A stretch of 64,000 nucleotides of DNA, from NCBI RefSeq assembly GCF_000428485.1, contig NZ_AUAA01000019.1, positions 1 to 64,000 of the forward strand, read 5' to 3'. This stretch comes from Epilithonimonas tenax DSM 16811 (GTDB lineage Bacteria; Bacteroidota; Bacteroidia; Flavobacteriales; Weeksellaceae). Under the pieces are notes generated by a model. The model saw only the letters and a program-made list of their open reading frames with translations. It ran no database searches and was not told the DNA's origin. Of this stretch, positions 1 through 8,343 are shown one piece after another; the stretch's first letter is position 1, and each line of letters begins with the position of its first letter. The position numbers were made by a program, and so were the translations under genes.

Positions 1-88
1 AGCATTAACTTTCATTCAATTTGTAAATGTTTTTGTATTTAATAGAAAAATGAATAATATTAAAATTGCATTAGTTTGATAATGCACT

Positions 89-1459
89 ACGAGTAAAACA
101 TATATTATTGCAGCTTCACTATTTTCAGTGATTGCTTACGGACAAGTAGGAGTCAATACAGAGACCCCTAAAACAACGATGGATATTACTGCCAAAAGAG
201 ACACCTCTGGGACAATAACTGATAACAACCAACTTATAGGACTACAGGCGCCTCGTCTAACACGAGGAGAACTTACCGCAAATACCGCAACTTATGCCCT
301 TGATCAAAAAGGTGCTTTAATTTATATAACAGATATCTCTACTGGAACCGCCATAGGGCAGAGGGCTCAGATTGATGCAGAAGGCTATTATTATTTTGAT
401 GGTGCTGTTTGGCAAAAATCTAAAAATATTAACAACAATATCTATAATATTAATGGAACCCTAACCTCTAATCGTACGCTTACCATTGATGGGAAAAGTT
501 TAGAATTTGTGGGAAGTGATCAAAAAACATTATTTACAAGCAATGGATCCTTGCAGCAAATAGGCTTGCCATCCTCTACATCTAAAAATGCTTCAGTAGC
601 TGTTATTGCAGCAGATGGTAATGTCAATGCAAGCGTTTCGCGTCTGGATATACAAGCGCTTCCGGAAGGTGATACCAAAATCACGTCAAGCGGTGAGGCT
701 ACAGGATTGGCCTTATCAACCAGTTTCACAAACGCATCAGCGCCCATAACATTTAGCACAACGCCTGGGGGAAACACCACGAGTGAACAGAGAATGATAA
801 TTACAGGTGCGGGTAATGTAGGAATTGGTACGGGAAGTCCTGCGCAGAAATTTGAAATCCACACCGGCGGTACTGTGTCTGCTCCAGTCACAGGATTTAG
901 ATTAAACGACGGTACACAGGCTACAGGAAAAGTAATTACTGCCGATGCCAATGGTGTTGGAAATTGGCAATATCCCAGAGTAACAAGACTTGTAGGAACC
1001 TTGGGTGCTGGTGCAAGTGTAAATTTTGCAAGTTACCCGACTGCAGCTTACACAGGAAGTACCATTGTTTTGCCACCAGGTAAATGGCAAGTATCTGCAG
1101 CAATGATTTTCAGTCTTGGAGTTACTACTTGTACCTTAACTGCGACAGATTGGGTCTGGCTTAAAACCACTTTCAGTGATTCTAGTACAAGTGCAACCCC
1201 TTCGCCGGATATTATTGGTAGTACATTGATTAGTGGCTTGTTTTCGGGGCCTAAATCTTCGTCAATTAGCTTTAAGTACGATAATGTTTCAGGTTCTGTC
1301 ATCATAAACAATACTTCTTCAACAAATAAAACTTACTATTACTGGGTTCATAGCGGTATTTCCGATAGGCCAGCGCCAACTGGGACATGCACTAGTTTTC
1401 AAGCTTTTGGAGGTACATCTTTATCAGAAAACAATATAATTGCGATCCCTTTATACTAG
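89..1459 (+). CDS. Secreted or surface protein of unknown function, start codon damaged
   Basis: I do not recognise a named family. The frame opens after a TAA at 80-82 and encodes a signal peptide-like stretch ending IAYGQ, then VGVNTETP, a common start of mature flavobacterial surface proteins. No ATG, GTG or TTG precedes the signal peptide. ACG at 89 sits where a start codon would give (M)SKTYIIAAS, so an ATG-to-ACG change is plausible. The first canonical start, GTG at 128, would cut off the signal peptide. The body is rich in Ser, Thr, Gly and Asn and looks like beta-structured repeat protein. The last 140 residues may form a separate globular beta domain. No T9SS tail is evident. It is functional only if translated from a non-canonical start. 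Confidence 0.6.
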   Translation, partial: TSKTYIIAASLFSVIAYGQVGVNTETPKTTMDITAKRDTSGTITDNNQLIGLQAPRLTRGELTANTATYALDQKGALIYITDISTGTAIGQRAQIDAEGYYYFDGAVWQKSKNINNNIYNINGTLTSNRTLTIDGKSLEFVGSDQKTLFTSNGSLQQIGLPSSTSKNASVAVIAADGNVNASVSRLDIQALPEGDTKITSSGEATGLALSTSFTNASAPITFSTTPGGNTTSEQRMIITGAGNVGIGTGSPAQKFEIHTGGTVSAPVTGFRLNDGTQATGKVITADANGVGNWQYPRVTRLVGTLGAGASVNFASYPTAAYTGSTIVLPPGKWQVSAAMIFSLGVTTCTLTATDWVWLKTTFSDSSTSATPSPDIIGSTLISGLFSGPKSSSISFKYDNVSGSVIINNTSSTNKTYYYWVHSGISDRPAPTGTCTSFQAFGGTSLSENNIIAIPLY

Positions 1460-1650
1460 ATACTATTATAACAGATTTCTAATAATCACGTGGCCATTAT
1501 TGGTATTCAGATGCCCTCTAATGCAGTATATGATGATCAATAATCAGAAACTCATCTGGAAATATTGAAATATATGATCAGAACTACATCGAATGCGCAA
1601 CCAATAAAGCTAGAGTACTTGAAAATAACAGACTCAATTACAATTAAAAA

Positions 1651-1686
1651 AATCCGTCTACCGAATGGTGTAGACGGATTTCTATT
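1651..1686. terminator. Bidirectional rho-independent terminator
   Basis: An 11-bp perfect stem (AATCCGTCTAC with GTAGACGGATT) and 8-nt loop is flanked by an A-run on the left and TCTATTTTTT on the right. It lies between the surface protein gene and the convergent carotenoid operon and can serve both. The 190 bp between the surface gene stop and this hairpin hold no gene I can support. Confidence 0.85.
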
Positions 1687-1733
1687 TTTTAAAGAAACCT
1701 TGTTTAATTCATTACGATTCAATGAATTGATGA

Positions 1734-2429
1734 TCACGAATCAAGCTCGTTTTCCTTAAATTTTTTAAAGAAAAAAAGATTCCAAAGAATCATCTCATAT
1801 CCATAAAACACATCCTCAATGGGAATTGTTAGAATTCGATAACCGATGAAATTTTCGGCATTATAATTTACGACAGGAGAGTCCAAACCCGTTCCTGTTA
1901 GGACGCCATTGACCGCTAAAAATCCAGGCATCAATATCACATAAATGAAAGAAGCCTTTCCAATCCATTTCACTTTTAAAACAAAATACAGTACCAGTAA
2001 GCTCACAGCAGTTGTTGAAAAGGTGACCAAGGTATAGATCCTATCATGATAGTAAACCGCCATTCCGGTATAAAAAATAATAGAAACAATTACCAATATC
2101 TTTTCTGGGAGCGGTTTCCAGTCCAGCTTGAAGAACTTATCCAGACAGAAATAAGTAAACACGCACGAAAACGGAATACAAATGAAGAACAAAACTTCTT
2201 CCACCGGTAATTCCGAAATTTTCAGACCTGTTAAATAACGGTAATTAAACCACCACACGCCATTTTTCGTAAACCAAATATCCCACAGAATAAATACCAA
2301 ACCTACCAGTGATGAGGCTTTTACAAACGCTACGAAATGCCTGTAAAATTTAATTTTCGGATGAAAAGAAAAAATGAAACAGATGAATATCGTAAAGAAA
2401 TTAATTAGCAGATAAGTGTATTGTGTCAT
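1734..2429 (-). CDS. crtY: Lycopene cyclase (CrtYcd-type integral membrane)
   Basis: Converts lycopene to beta-carotene in the membrane. The 231-residue protein has about six or seven hydrophobic segments and two internal copies of the cyclase signature: LPVEEVLFFICIP near residue 75 and IPIEDVFYGYE near residue 205. This is the pattern of the fused heterodimeric-type (CrtYc plus CrtYd) cyclases, as in fungal CarRA and many Bacteroidota, and not the FAD-binding CrtY family. It is the last gene of the operon and overlaps crtZ by 4 bp (ATGA), so translational coupling is likely. The bidirectional terminator lies about 50 bp downstream. Confidence 0.88.
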   Translation of the reverse strand: MTQYTYLLINFFTIFICFIFSFHPKIKFYRHFVAFVKASSLVGLVFILWDIWFTKNGVWWFNYRYLTGLKISELPVEEVLFFICIPFSCVFTYFCLDKFFKLDWKPLPEKILVIVSIIFYTGMAVYYHDRIYTLVTFSTTAVSLLVLYFVLKVKWIGKASFIYVILMPGFLAVNGVLTGTGLDSPVVNYNAENFIGYRILTIPIEDVFYGYEMILWNLFFFKKFKENELDS

Positions 2430-2887
2430 CTCGCCTTGTCTTTATTAAAATACATTTTGAAATATTTTACTGGCACCCAAAGAAATCCGAAACATTCGCC
2501 GTCTTCTTTGTTGATGTGCTTATGATGCTGTTTGTGCGCGCGTCTGATAGCTAATAGATAGGGATTTTTTGTATCCTTAAGAAATTTCACACGTTGATGG
2601 ATGAAAATATCATGGACAAAGAAATACGACATCCCGTAAAGCGTGATTCCAATGCCAATGTAGAAGTAAGCATCAAAATTATTCATTGTTCCTATCCACA
2701 TCAAGGCAATTGCAGGAATGGCAAAAATAACAAAAAAATAATCGTTTTTTTCCAAAGGCGGATCTGTGCTGTGATCGTGGTGATCTCTGTGCAGCGACCA
2801 CATAAAGCCGTGCATTACATATTTGTGAACGGTCCATGTGAAACCTTCCATCAGGAAAAATGTGATGAGGATGATCAGGAAATTCAT
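2426..2887 (-). CDS. crtZ: Beta-carotene hydroxylase CrtZ
   Basis: Non-haem di-iron hydroxylase of the fatty acid hydroxylase superfamily that adds 3,3'-hydroxyls to beta-carotene, giving zeaxanthin. The histidine clusters are visible: HKYVMH (residues 21-26), HRDHH (33-37), then HDIFIH and HKQHH in the C-terminal half, on a membrane scaffold with four hydrophobic segments. The length, 153 residues, is normal for the family. It overlaps both neighbours by 4 bp: its start overlaps the end of the SRPBCC gene and its stop overlaps the cyclase start. With crtI, crtB and the cyclase it predicts zeaxanthin as end product. Confidence 0.93.
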   Translation of the reverse strand: MNFLIILITFFLMEGFTWTVHKYVMHGFMWSLHRDHHDHSTDPPLEKNDYFFVIFAIPAIALMWIGTMNNFDAYFYIGIGITLYGMSYFFVHDIFIHQRVKFLKDTKNPYLLAIRRAHKQHHKHINKEDGECFGFLWVPVKYFKMYFNKDKAR

Positions 2888-3363
2888 GAGTTTTCTCTAT
2901 TACTGTTAAACATCACTTCCAGAACTTGGTTTCGGAACTTAAAAATACCTTCCAGTTTTTTCTTAACAAAAAGAGAGTGTGCCAATTCTCCTAGAAACCC
3001 AAAGGGAAGCTCGTAGGTAACGGTGTCTTTGATCAGTACGCCGTCTTCATTCAGCACAAATTCGTGGAAATGATTCCAGAGTTTGTATGGTCCTTTTTTC
3101 TGAAAATCTGTAAAACTTTTTTGGAAATCTACCTGTGTAATTTCTGTCTGCCATTTCATAGGAATATTCAAAAGAGGAGAAACGGTGTAATCTATGATCA
3201 TTCCTTCATAGATCTCATCATTTTTAAGTTTTGTAAGCACGGTAAAATTCATTTCAGGAGGCGTAATTATGGCCAAATTACTGGCAGCGGAAAAAAACTT
3301 CCATGTGGTTTCTATATCGCAGTTGATTTGTTGTTCTCTATAAAGTCTGTGTACCATTTTCAA
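2884..3363 (-). CDS. SRPBCC-family protein in the carotenoid operon
   Basis: A 159-residue START/Bet v 1-like (SRPBCC) protein. The opening pattern, a YREQQINCDIETTWKFFS-type strand and helix with AITPPEMNF following, is characteristic of the SRPBCC group that binds hydrophobic ligands. It sits between crtB and crtZ and overlaps crtZ by 4 bp. From that position I infer a role in handling or modifying carotenoid intermediates, but no reaction can be assigned from sequence. No signal peptide is seen, so it is cytoplasmic or membrane-associated. Confidence 0.75.
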   Translation of the reverse strand: MKMVHRLYREQQINCDIETTWKFFSAASNLAIITPPEMNFTVLTKLKNDEIYEGMIIDYTVSPLLNIPMKWQTEITQVDFQKSFTDFQKKGPYKLWNHFHEFVLNEDGVLIKDTVTYELPFGFLGELAHSLFVKKKLEGIFKFRNQVLEVMFNSNRENS

Positions 3364-3408
3364 TTTATTTTTAATGCATTCATTTTCATTAGACAGATCT
3401 GAAATTTT

Positions 3409-4245
3409 TTAGATCGATAACATTTTATACTCTACATAACAGCCCATCATCAGGGATATTTTTTTGCTATTTGAGATGCGGATCCTTTGGTTTATGATCT
3501 CATTCGCCGAAGTCTTTTTGATCTTTTTGAAAAGAGAAAGATAATATCTGAATGCCAGATAAACACCAAATCTTGAAGATGCCGGCAGTTTTTTGATACC
3601 TTCCAAAGCTTCATGAAATTCAAAAGTAATTTCTTTTTCGATCTCAGCCTTTACTTTATTATCAAACGCGGCGATGTCGACATTTGGAAAGTAAGTTCTG
3701 CCCAATACCTCATAATCATCCTTCATATCACGCAGAAAATTGACCTTTTGGAATGCAGACCCCAACATCATGGCAAACGGCTTCAGTCTTTCGAATTCAG
3801 TTTTGTCCCCGTCTACAAAGATATGAAGACACATCAAACCCACTACTTCTGCAGATCCCAAAATGTACTCTTTATACAGTTCAGAATTATAATCTATCTT
3901 GTGTAGATCCATTTCCATACTTCTCAGAAATTGTCTGATGAGCTCGTGATCAATCTGGTATCTGCTGACTGTTTCCTGGAAAGATTGCAAAATGGGATTC
4001 AGTGCAATTTTTTCTTCCAAAGCCAGAAAAGTCTCGTCCCGGAAACGAGATAATAGTTTCTGTTTGTCAAATCCATGAAAGCTGTCCACAATCTCGTCCG
4101 CCAATCGTACGTAACCGTAAATGGCGTAGATCGGATTTCTAATCTTGGAAGACAAAGCCAAAATCCCCAGCGAAAAACTGGTACTGTACTGCTTGGTCGT
4201 CTGCTTACTTATTTTGTAAGAAAGTTCGTCAAATAATGTTTTCAT
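3409..4245 (-). CDS. crtB: Phytoene synthase
   Basis: Condenses two geranylgeranyl diphosphates to 15-cis-phytoene, the committed carotenoid step. The 278-residue protein belongs to the squalene/phytoene synthase family. The first aspartate-rich motif is DEIVD at residues 50-54 and the second is around NFLRDMKDDYE in the 165-180 region. These bind Mg-diphosphate. The gene starts 7 bp after the crtI stop, so the two are co-transcribed. The 45 bp to the SRPBCC gene are the largest gap inside the operon. A GGPP synthase gene (crtE) is not in this window. Confidence 0.92.
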   Translation of the reverse strand: MKTLFDELSYKISKQTTKQYSTSFSLGILALSSKIRNPIYAIYGYVRLADEIVDSFHGFDKQKLLSRFRDETFLALEEKIALNPILQSFQETVSRYQIDHELIRQFLRSMEMDLHKIDYNSELYKEYILGSAEVVGLMCLHIFVDGDKTEFERLKPFAMMLGSAFQKVNFLRDMKDDYEVLGRTYFPNVDIAAFDNKVKAEIEKEITFEFHEALEGIKKLPASSRFGVYLAFRYYLSLFKKIKKTSANEIINQRIRISNSKKISLMMGCYVEYKMLSI

Positions 4246-4252
4246 AATGAAC

Positions 4253-5722
4253 TTAGTTTTTATGGGCTTCTAATGCAGCTATTTTCCCAGAAATAATACT
4301 CGGAGGAACGCCTGGCCCGGGAACGGTCAATTGTCCTGTGTAGAAAAGATTTTTCACTTTTTTATTTCGTAATGATGGTTTCAGAACCGCAGTTTGAGAC
4401 AGTGTATTTGCCAAACCGTAAGCATTTCCAGCGTAAGCATTGTAATCCTGTTTGAAATCATCTATGCAGTAACTTCTCTTATATTCGATTTTTGAGATGA
4501 GATGAGATGTTTGGGTGTGGATTTCCAGTCTCGTTATCATTTCCTGAAAATATTTTTCTCTCTCTTCTTCAGAATCTACAATTCCTGTGGCAATTGGCAT
4601 GAGTAAAAAAACGTTCTCACTATTTGCAGGTGCTACATTTTGATCTGTTTTGGATGGACAACAAACATAAAATAAAGGCTTTGAAGGCCACTTTTTATCA
4701 TCATAAATTTCTGTCGTATGCAGATCCAAATCATTTTCAAAGAACAAAGTATGGTGTTTCAGGTTCGGGATCTTCTCTTTGATTCCGAGATAAAATATCA
4801 GACAAGAAGGCGCAAAAGTTTTCTTTTCCCAATACTTATCATCATAATTCCGGTATTCTTTTGCCAGTAATTTGCTTTCTGTATGTTCGTAATCCGATGA
4901 TGCAATGACGGAATCGAATTCGATCCTTTCCCCATTGACAACCAAAGCACTTGCTTTTTGATTATTAATGATGATCTGCTCAACATTAGAATTGAGATTA
5001 AAGGTGACACCTTGCTGTGATCCAATTTGTTGCATCCCTTCAATGATCTTGATAAAGCCGCCCATAGGATACCAGGTTCCCAATTTGTAACCGCCATAAT
5101 TCATTAAGCTGTACAAAGCCGGAATATCTTTTGGCGCAGCGCCTAGAAAAATCACCGGAAACTCCATCAAGGTGATCAATTTGGGATTTGAAAAATATGT
5201 TCTTACAAAATTGCTGAAATCTGTTAAGAGATCAAGACTCAAAGCACTTTTAAGAATTTTGAGTGATACAAATTCAAACCAAGAATGGCAAGGCTTGTTC
5301 ACAAAATCCTTCATCCCCACTTCGTATTTGAACTGTGCATCTCTCATAAAATCGTCTAGTCTTTTTCCCGCACCCTTTTCGGTTTCCTCAAACAGCGTTT
5401 TCATAGCCTCATAATTCTGAGGAATGCCCATCAATCCGTCTTGGAAAACCATCTCAAACTGCGGATCGAGTGCTACCAATTGGTAAAAATCTGAAGCTTT
5501 TTTACCAAAATCAGAAAAGAAATTCTCGATGATATCTGGCATCCAATACCAGCTAGGTCCCATGTCAAACGTGTAGCCATTCTCCGTCTGGAAACTCCTT
5601 GCACGGCCGCCTATGCTGCTGTTTTTCTCAAAAACCTGAACCTCGTGTCCCAGTTTAGAAGCGTAAGCTGCCGCTGAAAGACCCGAGAATCCTGAACCGA
5701 TGATGGCTATTTTCTTTTTCAT
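4253..5722 (-). CDS. crtI: Phytoene desaturase
   Basis: FAD-dependent desaturase converting phytoene to lycopene (CrtI family, 489 residues, typical length). The N-terminal Rossmann dinucleotide fold is clear: GSGFSGLSAAAYASKLG from residue 8, followed by the acidic strand end FEKN. The C-terminal family signature YTGQLTVPGPGVPPSIISGK is present. It lies 3 bp downstream of the marR-type gene and 7 bp upstream of crtB, so it is second in the operon. Other carotenoid oxidases (CrtD, CrtN) share this fold. The CrtB neighbour and complete pathway favour CrtI. Confidence 0.92.
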   Translation of the reverse strand: MKKKIAIIGSGFSGLSAAAYASKLGHEVQVFEKNSSIGGRARSFQTENGYTFDMGPSWYWMPDIIENFFSDFGKKASDFYQLVALDPQFEMVFQDGLMGIPQNYEAMKTLFEETEKGAGKRLDDFMRDAQFKYEVGMKDFVNKPCHSWFEFVSLKILKSALSLDLLTDFSNFVRTYFSNPKLITLMEFPVIFLGAAPKDIPALYSLMNYGGYKLGTWYPMGGFIKIIEGMQQIGSQQGVTFNLNSNVEQIIINNQKASALVVNGERIEFDSVIASSDYEHTESKLLAKEYRNYDDKYWEKKTFAPSCLIFYLGIKEKIPNLKHHTLFFENDLDLHTTEIYDDKKWPSKPLFYVCCPSKTDQNVAPANSENVFLLMPIATGIVDSEEEREKYFQEMITRLEIHTQTSHLISKIEYKRSYCIDDFKQDYNAYAGNAYGLANTLSQTAVLKPSLRNKKVKNLFYTGQLTVPGPGVPPSIISGKIAALEAHKN

Positions 5723-5725
5723 ATT

Positions 5726-6391
5726 TTAATTTTGACCAAAAGTATATTCTTGGTAAACTGTTTCTATCAATTTTGAACTGTCAATATTTTGTAAAAATAT
5801 CGGTTGGTGGAACTGGTCCAATTTACTCAGAATTCTGATCAATTCCATCTTTTCGGACTGGTTTAAATTTCCTGTTACGATTTTGGAGGCATTTCTGATT
5901 TTTTCCATCTGCTGGTCCAGTGCCATCGTACCTTCATCTGTGATTCTTAAAACTTTTGATCTTTTATCTGTATCAGAATCAGTTTGTTCTATCCAGCCTT
6001 TTTTTATTAATCTATTAATGATCAGTATCCCGGAGGATTTATCGTGAATATTTCTTTTGATAAGTTCCATCTTGGTCATACCCGCGAATGCCCTCAGATT
6101 GATCAGATAGCTGAACTCATCTTGCGTATGAAAATCCGAATCCGCAATGGCCGATTTGGAATAGGTTTTTGCGTAACGGTTCATATGCACCAATAAAGTG
6201 CTGATGACACCTTCCGCAGACCTTCCATTTTCCTTGCCTTCCCAGATTGGTTCTTCTTTCAGTTTTCTGTCTTTTTGATCAGAAATCCACTTCTTAAAAC
6301 CTTCTACGTCCGAAGGGTAGATATGATCCTTGTTTTCGAGCTCAAAGTCTTCCAACAACTGGATCACATCTTTAATCATTTTAACAGTCAT
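5726..6391 (-). CDS. MarR-family transcriptional regulator, first gene of the carotenoid operon
   Basis: A 221-residue winged-helix protein. The central part contains the MarR DNA-binding domain: a recognition region MELIKRNIHDKSSGILIINR, then a wing ending with RSKVLRITDEG. The extra N-terminal 60 residues and a C-terminal helix are longer than in minimal MarR proteins. It precedes crtI by 3 bp and is read with it, so it probably autoregulates and controls pigment genes. A palindrome TACCaatGGTA at 6431-6441 lies just upstream. The effector is unknown. ATG at 6391 is used; an internal ATG four codons later is possible. Confidence 0.82.
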   Translation of the reverse strand: MTVKMIKDVIQLLEDFELENKDHIYPSDVEGFKKWISDQKDRKLKEEPIWEGKENGRSAEGVISTLLVHMNRYAKTYSKSAIADSDFHTQDEFSYLINLRAFAGMTKMELIKRNIHDKSSGILIINRLIKKGWIEQTDSDTDKRSKVLRITDEGTMALDQQMEKIRNASKIVTGNLNQSEKMELIRILSKLDQFHQPIFLQNIDSSKLIETVYQEYTFGQN

Positions 6392-6412
6392 TTTTGTGTT
6401 TATTTTAGTACG

Positions 6413-6442
6413 TAAATATACTAAATATTATACCAATGGTAC
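6413..6442. promoter_or_regulatory. Candidate operator/promoter of the marR-crt operon
   Basis: The perfect palindrome TACCaatGGTA (6431-6441) and the imperfect AATATactaaATATT (6415-6429) lie 22-50 bp upstream of the marR-type start. On the minus strand, TATATTTA in this stretch is one base from the phylum -7 consensus TAnnTTTG. Together this suggests autoregulation by the MarR protein. Confidence 0.4.
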
Positions 6443-6604
6443 ATTATTGTTCTAATTTAAATTAAATGTAAACAATTATTTTAAAATTTCTTAATAAGCA
6501 AGCAAATTAAGTTAACGAAATCTTAAAAACTTTAAAGTTTGACAAATTTTGATTTTTATGGAATTGTTGTTGTCTCTACAACCATAACACTAAAACAAAA
6601 AGTT

Positions 6605-7156
6605 ATGAAAACGGAAATAAAAATTAAAAGCTTGTTTTTTGGATTAACATTAATGACAACAGGTTTTATAAGCGCACAGACCACCGATACAATTACAACA
6701 GCAACCCCAGAAACGACACAGAGCGCAGCTGTGACCAATCCTACCATTGATGCATTGCTAAAACAAGTAGCCGCTAAACCAGATGACACGCAGACTCTCG
6801 TCACTTTAGCAACAGCTTATCAGGATGCGGGTGATTGGAACTCAGCAATTGTGACTTGGAATAAAATTACAACTTTAATTCCAGACTGGGCACCAGCATA
6901 TTACAGTATTGGATACGCCCAGCAATCTTCTAAAAATAACGAAGGTGCAAAAGCAGCGTATGAGCAGTATATTTCAAAAGTAAAACCTGCGGAAGTAGAT
7001 GCCAATAAACAGAACTTAGCTTATGCTTATTTCTTTGTAGCCTTTCAAGACAAGGATACAGACAAGGAAAAAGCGAAACAGTACATCGCAAAATCTCTGC
7101 AATATGATGGTTCAAATCAAGATGCGCTCGCATTGAGCAAAAGTTTGATGAACTAA
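6605..7156 (+). CDS. Exported TPR-repeat protein
   Basis: A 183-residue protein with a signal peptide (MKTEIKIKSLFFGLTL, cleavage after SAQ). The mature part holds about three tetratricopeptide-like helical pairs: TLVTLATAYQDAGDWNSAIV, then APAYYSIGYAQQSSKNNEGA, then a third ending with the KEKAKQYIAKSLQYDG region. TPR arrays mediate protein-protein contacts, and no enzymatic motif is present. I placed the start at ATG 6605 because the signal peptide begins there. An upstream in-frame TTG would add a hydrophilic extension. The gene stands alone, followed by a strong hairpin. Function unknown. Confidence 0.78.
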   Translation: MKTEIKIKSLFFGLTLMTTGFISAQTTDTITTATPETTQSAAVTNPTIDALLKQVAAKPDDTQTLVTLATAYQDAGDWNSAIVTWNKITTLIPDWAPAYYSIGYAQQSSKNNEGAKAAYEQYISKVKPAEVDANKQNLAYAYFFVAFQDKDTDKEKAKQYIAKSLQYDGSNQDALALSKSLMN

Positions 7157-7180
7157 TATTTTCATAGACTGTATTATAAC

Positions 7181-7210
7181 AAAAGACGCTTAATTTAAGC
7201 GTCTTTTGTT
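7181..7210. terminator. Bidirectional terminator
   Basis: Nearly perfect inverted repeat AAAAGACGCTTAA / TTAAGCGTCTTTT between the convergent TPR gene and the DUF4349 gene. A-run and T-run flanks allow termination in both directions. Confidence 0.88.
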
Positions 7211-8149
7211 TTATACATTCTCTTGTAAATCGTGATTATCAGGAGGATTTTGATTTTTGTTATTTTTCTTTTTGTAGAAATAATAACCAATTCCACCCAC
7301 AAGGAAAACAGGCCAAAAGGGTAGGAGAAAGAGTAGAATACTTCCGATCACATCCCAGCCGGAGGAAATTGCGTCAAGAGATTTGGAGCCGAAACTTTTG
7401 TCTTTTTCACTTTCCGTTGGATGTAGTCTGTTACCGTACAAAGTGATTTCGATGTCGGACATTTTGTTTTGATTGTAATCATTTCCGACAATTTCCACAT
7501 TTTTATTTTTGACACTTCCAAGGTCTGCCAATTCCTCAACCAGATAATCGAATTTCTGAAGCGGAACTTTCGCCGTGATGTAATAAGTTTGGAATTCGTC
7601 ATTGCTAATGAGATTTTCGGTTTTTACAACGCCGTCATATTTTCTAATCTGATCCTGAACCATCGCTTTTCCTGTGGCAATATCATCTACATTGATTTCT
7701 ACATAGCCTTTCTTCATCATCGAAGCTGGTTTTGGATCTCTGTTTTCTTGTGGTTTGTCTCTGTAAACAATTTTGTTAACGGTTTTGATGACAGGTTTTG
7801 GAATTTCTTTTTTGATAGAATTTTGAATCGAATCTAAATTAGAACTGATTTTTTTCTCCTCGATTTCCTTCTTGAATTTTTCAACATTCTCACCAATCGA
7901 ATCGATTTTATTCTTGCTGTTTTCAAAAGCTTTTTCGATTTCTTCTTTATTTTTAATAAGATCTTTAGCTTTCAAGTTGACAGAATCTACAATCGTATTG
8001 GCTGTCGAATCAAATTTTGCTACGCTTTCAGAAGCTTTATCAATCAAAGAATCTGCACTAGCGATCGTATTGTTGGCTTGTTCTAATTCTGATTTTTTAC
8101 ACATCGTCAATGTGCTGAGAATAACTGCGGTCAATATTAATTTTTTCAT
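7211..8149 (-). CDS. DUF4349-type lipoprotein with coiled coil and C-terminal membrane anchor
   Basis: The 312-residue protein begins with a lipoprotein signal (MKKLILTAVILSTLTMC, lipid Cys17) followed by KKSE. Residues 25-125 are a charged coiled coil. About 145-250 match the DUF4349 pattern: GYVEINVDD, then KYDGVVKTENL, then ITAKVPLQKFDYLVEEL and a DIEITLYG strand. A hydrophobic segment (SILLFLLPFWPVFLVGGIGYYF) near residue 275 precedes a KKKN-rich tail, so the protein is probably fixed at both ends. The biochemical role of DUF4349 is unknown. It is monocistronic, between two terminators. Confidence 0.8.
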   Translation of the reverse strand: MKKLILTAVILSTLTMCKKSELEQANNTIASADSLIDKASESVAKFDSTANTIVDSVNLKAKDLIKNKEEIEKAFENSKNKIDSIGENVEKFKKEIEEKKISSNLDSIQNSIKKEIPKPVIKTVNKIVYRDKPQENRDPKPASMMKKGYVEINVDDIATGKAMVQDQIRKYDGVVKTENLISNDEFQTYYITAKVPLQKFDYLVEELADLGSVKNKNVEIVGNDYNQNKMSDIEITLYGNRLHPTESEKDKSFGSKSLDAISSGWDVIGSILLFLLPFWPVFLVGGIGYYFYKKKNNKNQNPPDNHDLQENV

Positions 8150-8295
8150 TTTGGATAATTTTGTTGATGTAAAACTACCAAGGCTGTGAAAAATTAATTT
8201 GTAAATGAAATGAATTGTTTTTGTAAGGTTTTAATGGGTTGAAAATAAGCCCTTTAAAATTGATTTACAAAGATTTTACAAGAGATGGAAAAGAA

Positions 8296-8326
8296 AAAAG
8301 CATCCTAATTTGGGATGCTTTTGTTT
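8296..8326 (-). terminator. Terminator of prfC
   Basis: Hairpin AAAAGCATCC / GGATGCTTTT with a 7-nt loop, located 18 bp beyond the prfC stop on the minus strand and followed there by a T-rich run. The rest of 8150-8343 shows no gene. Confidence 0.85.
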
Positions 8327-8343
8327 AACTACATTTGAATATT

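Noticed and set aside
1552-1759. Short frames around the terminator at 1651
   Set aside because: Both strands are open only because of the hairpin and AT-rich sequence, and both overlap the terminator.
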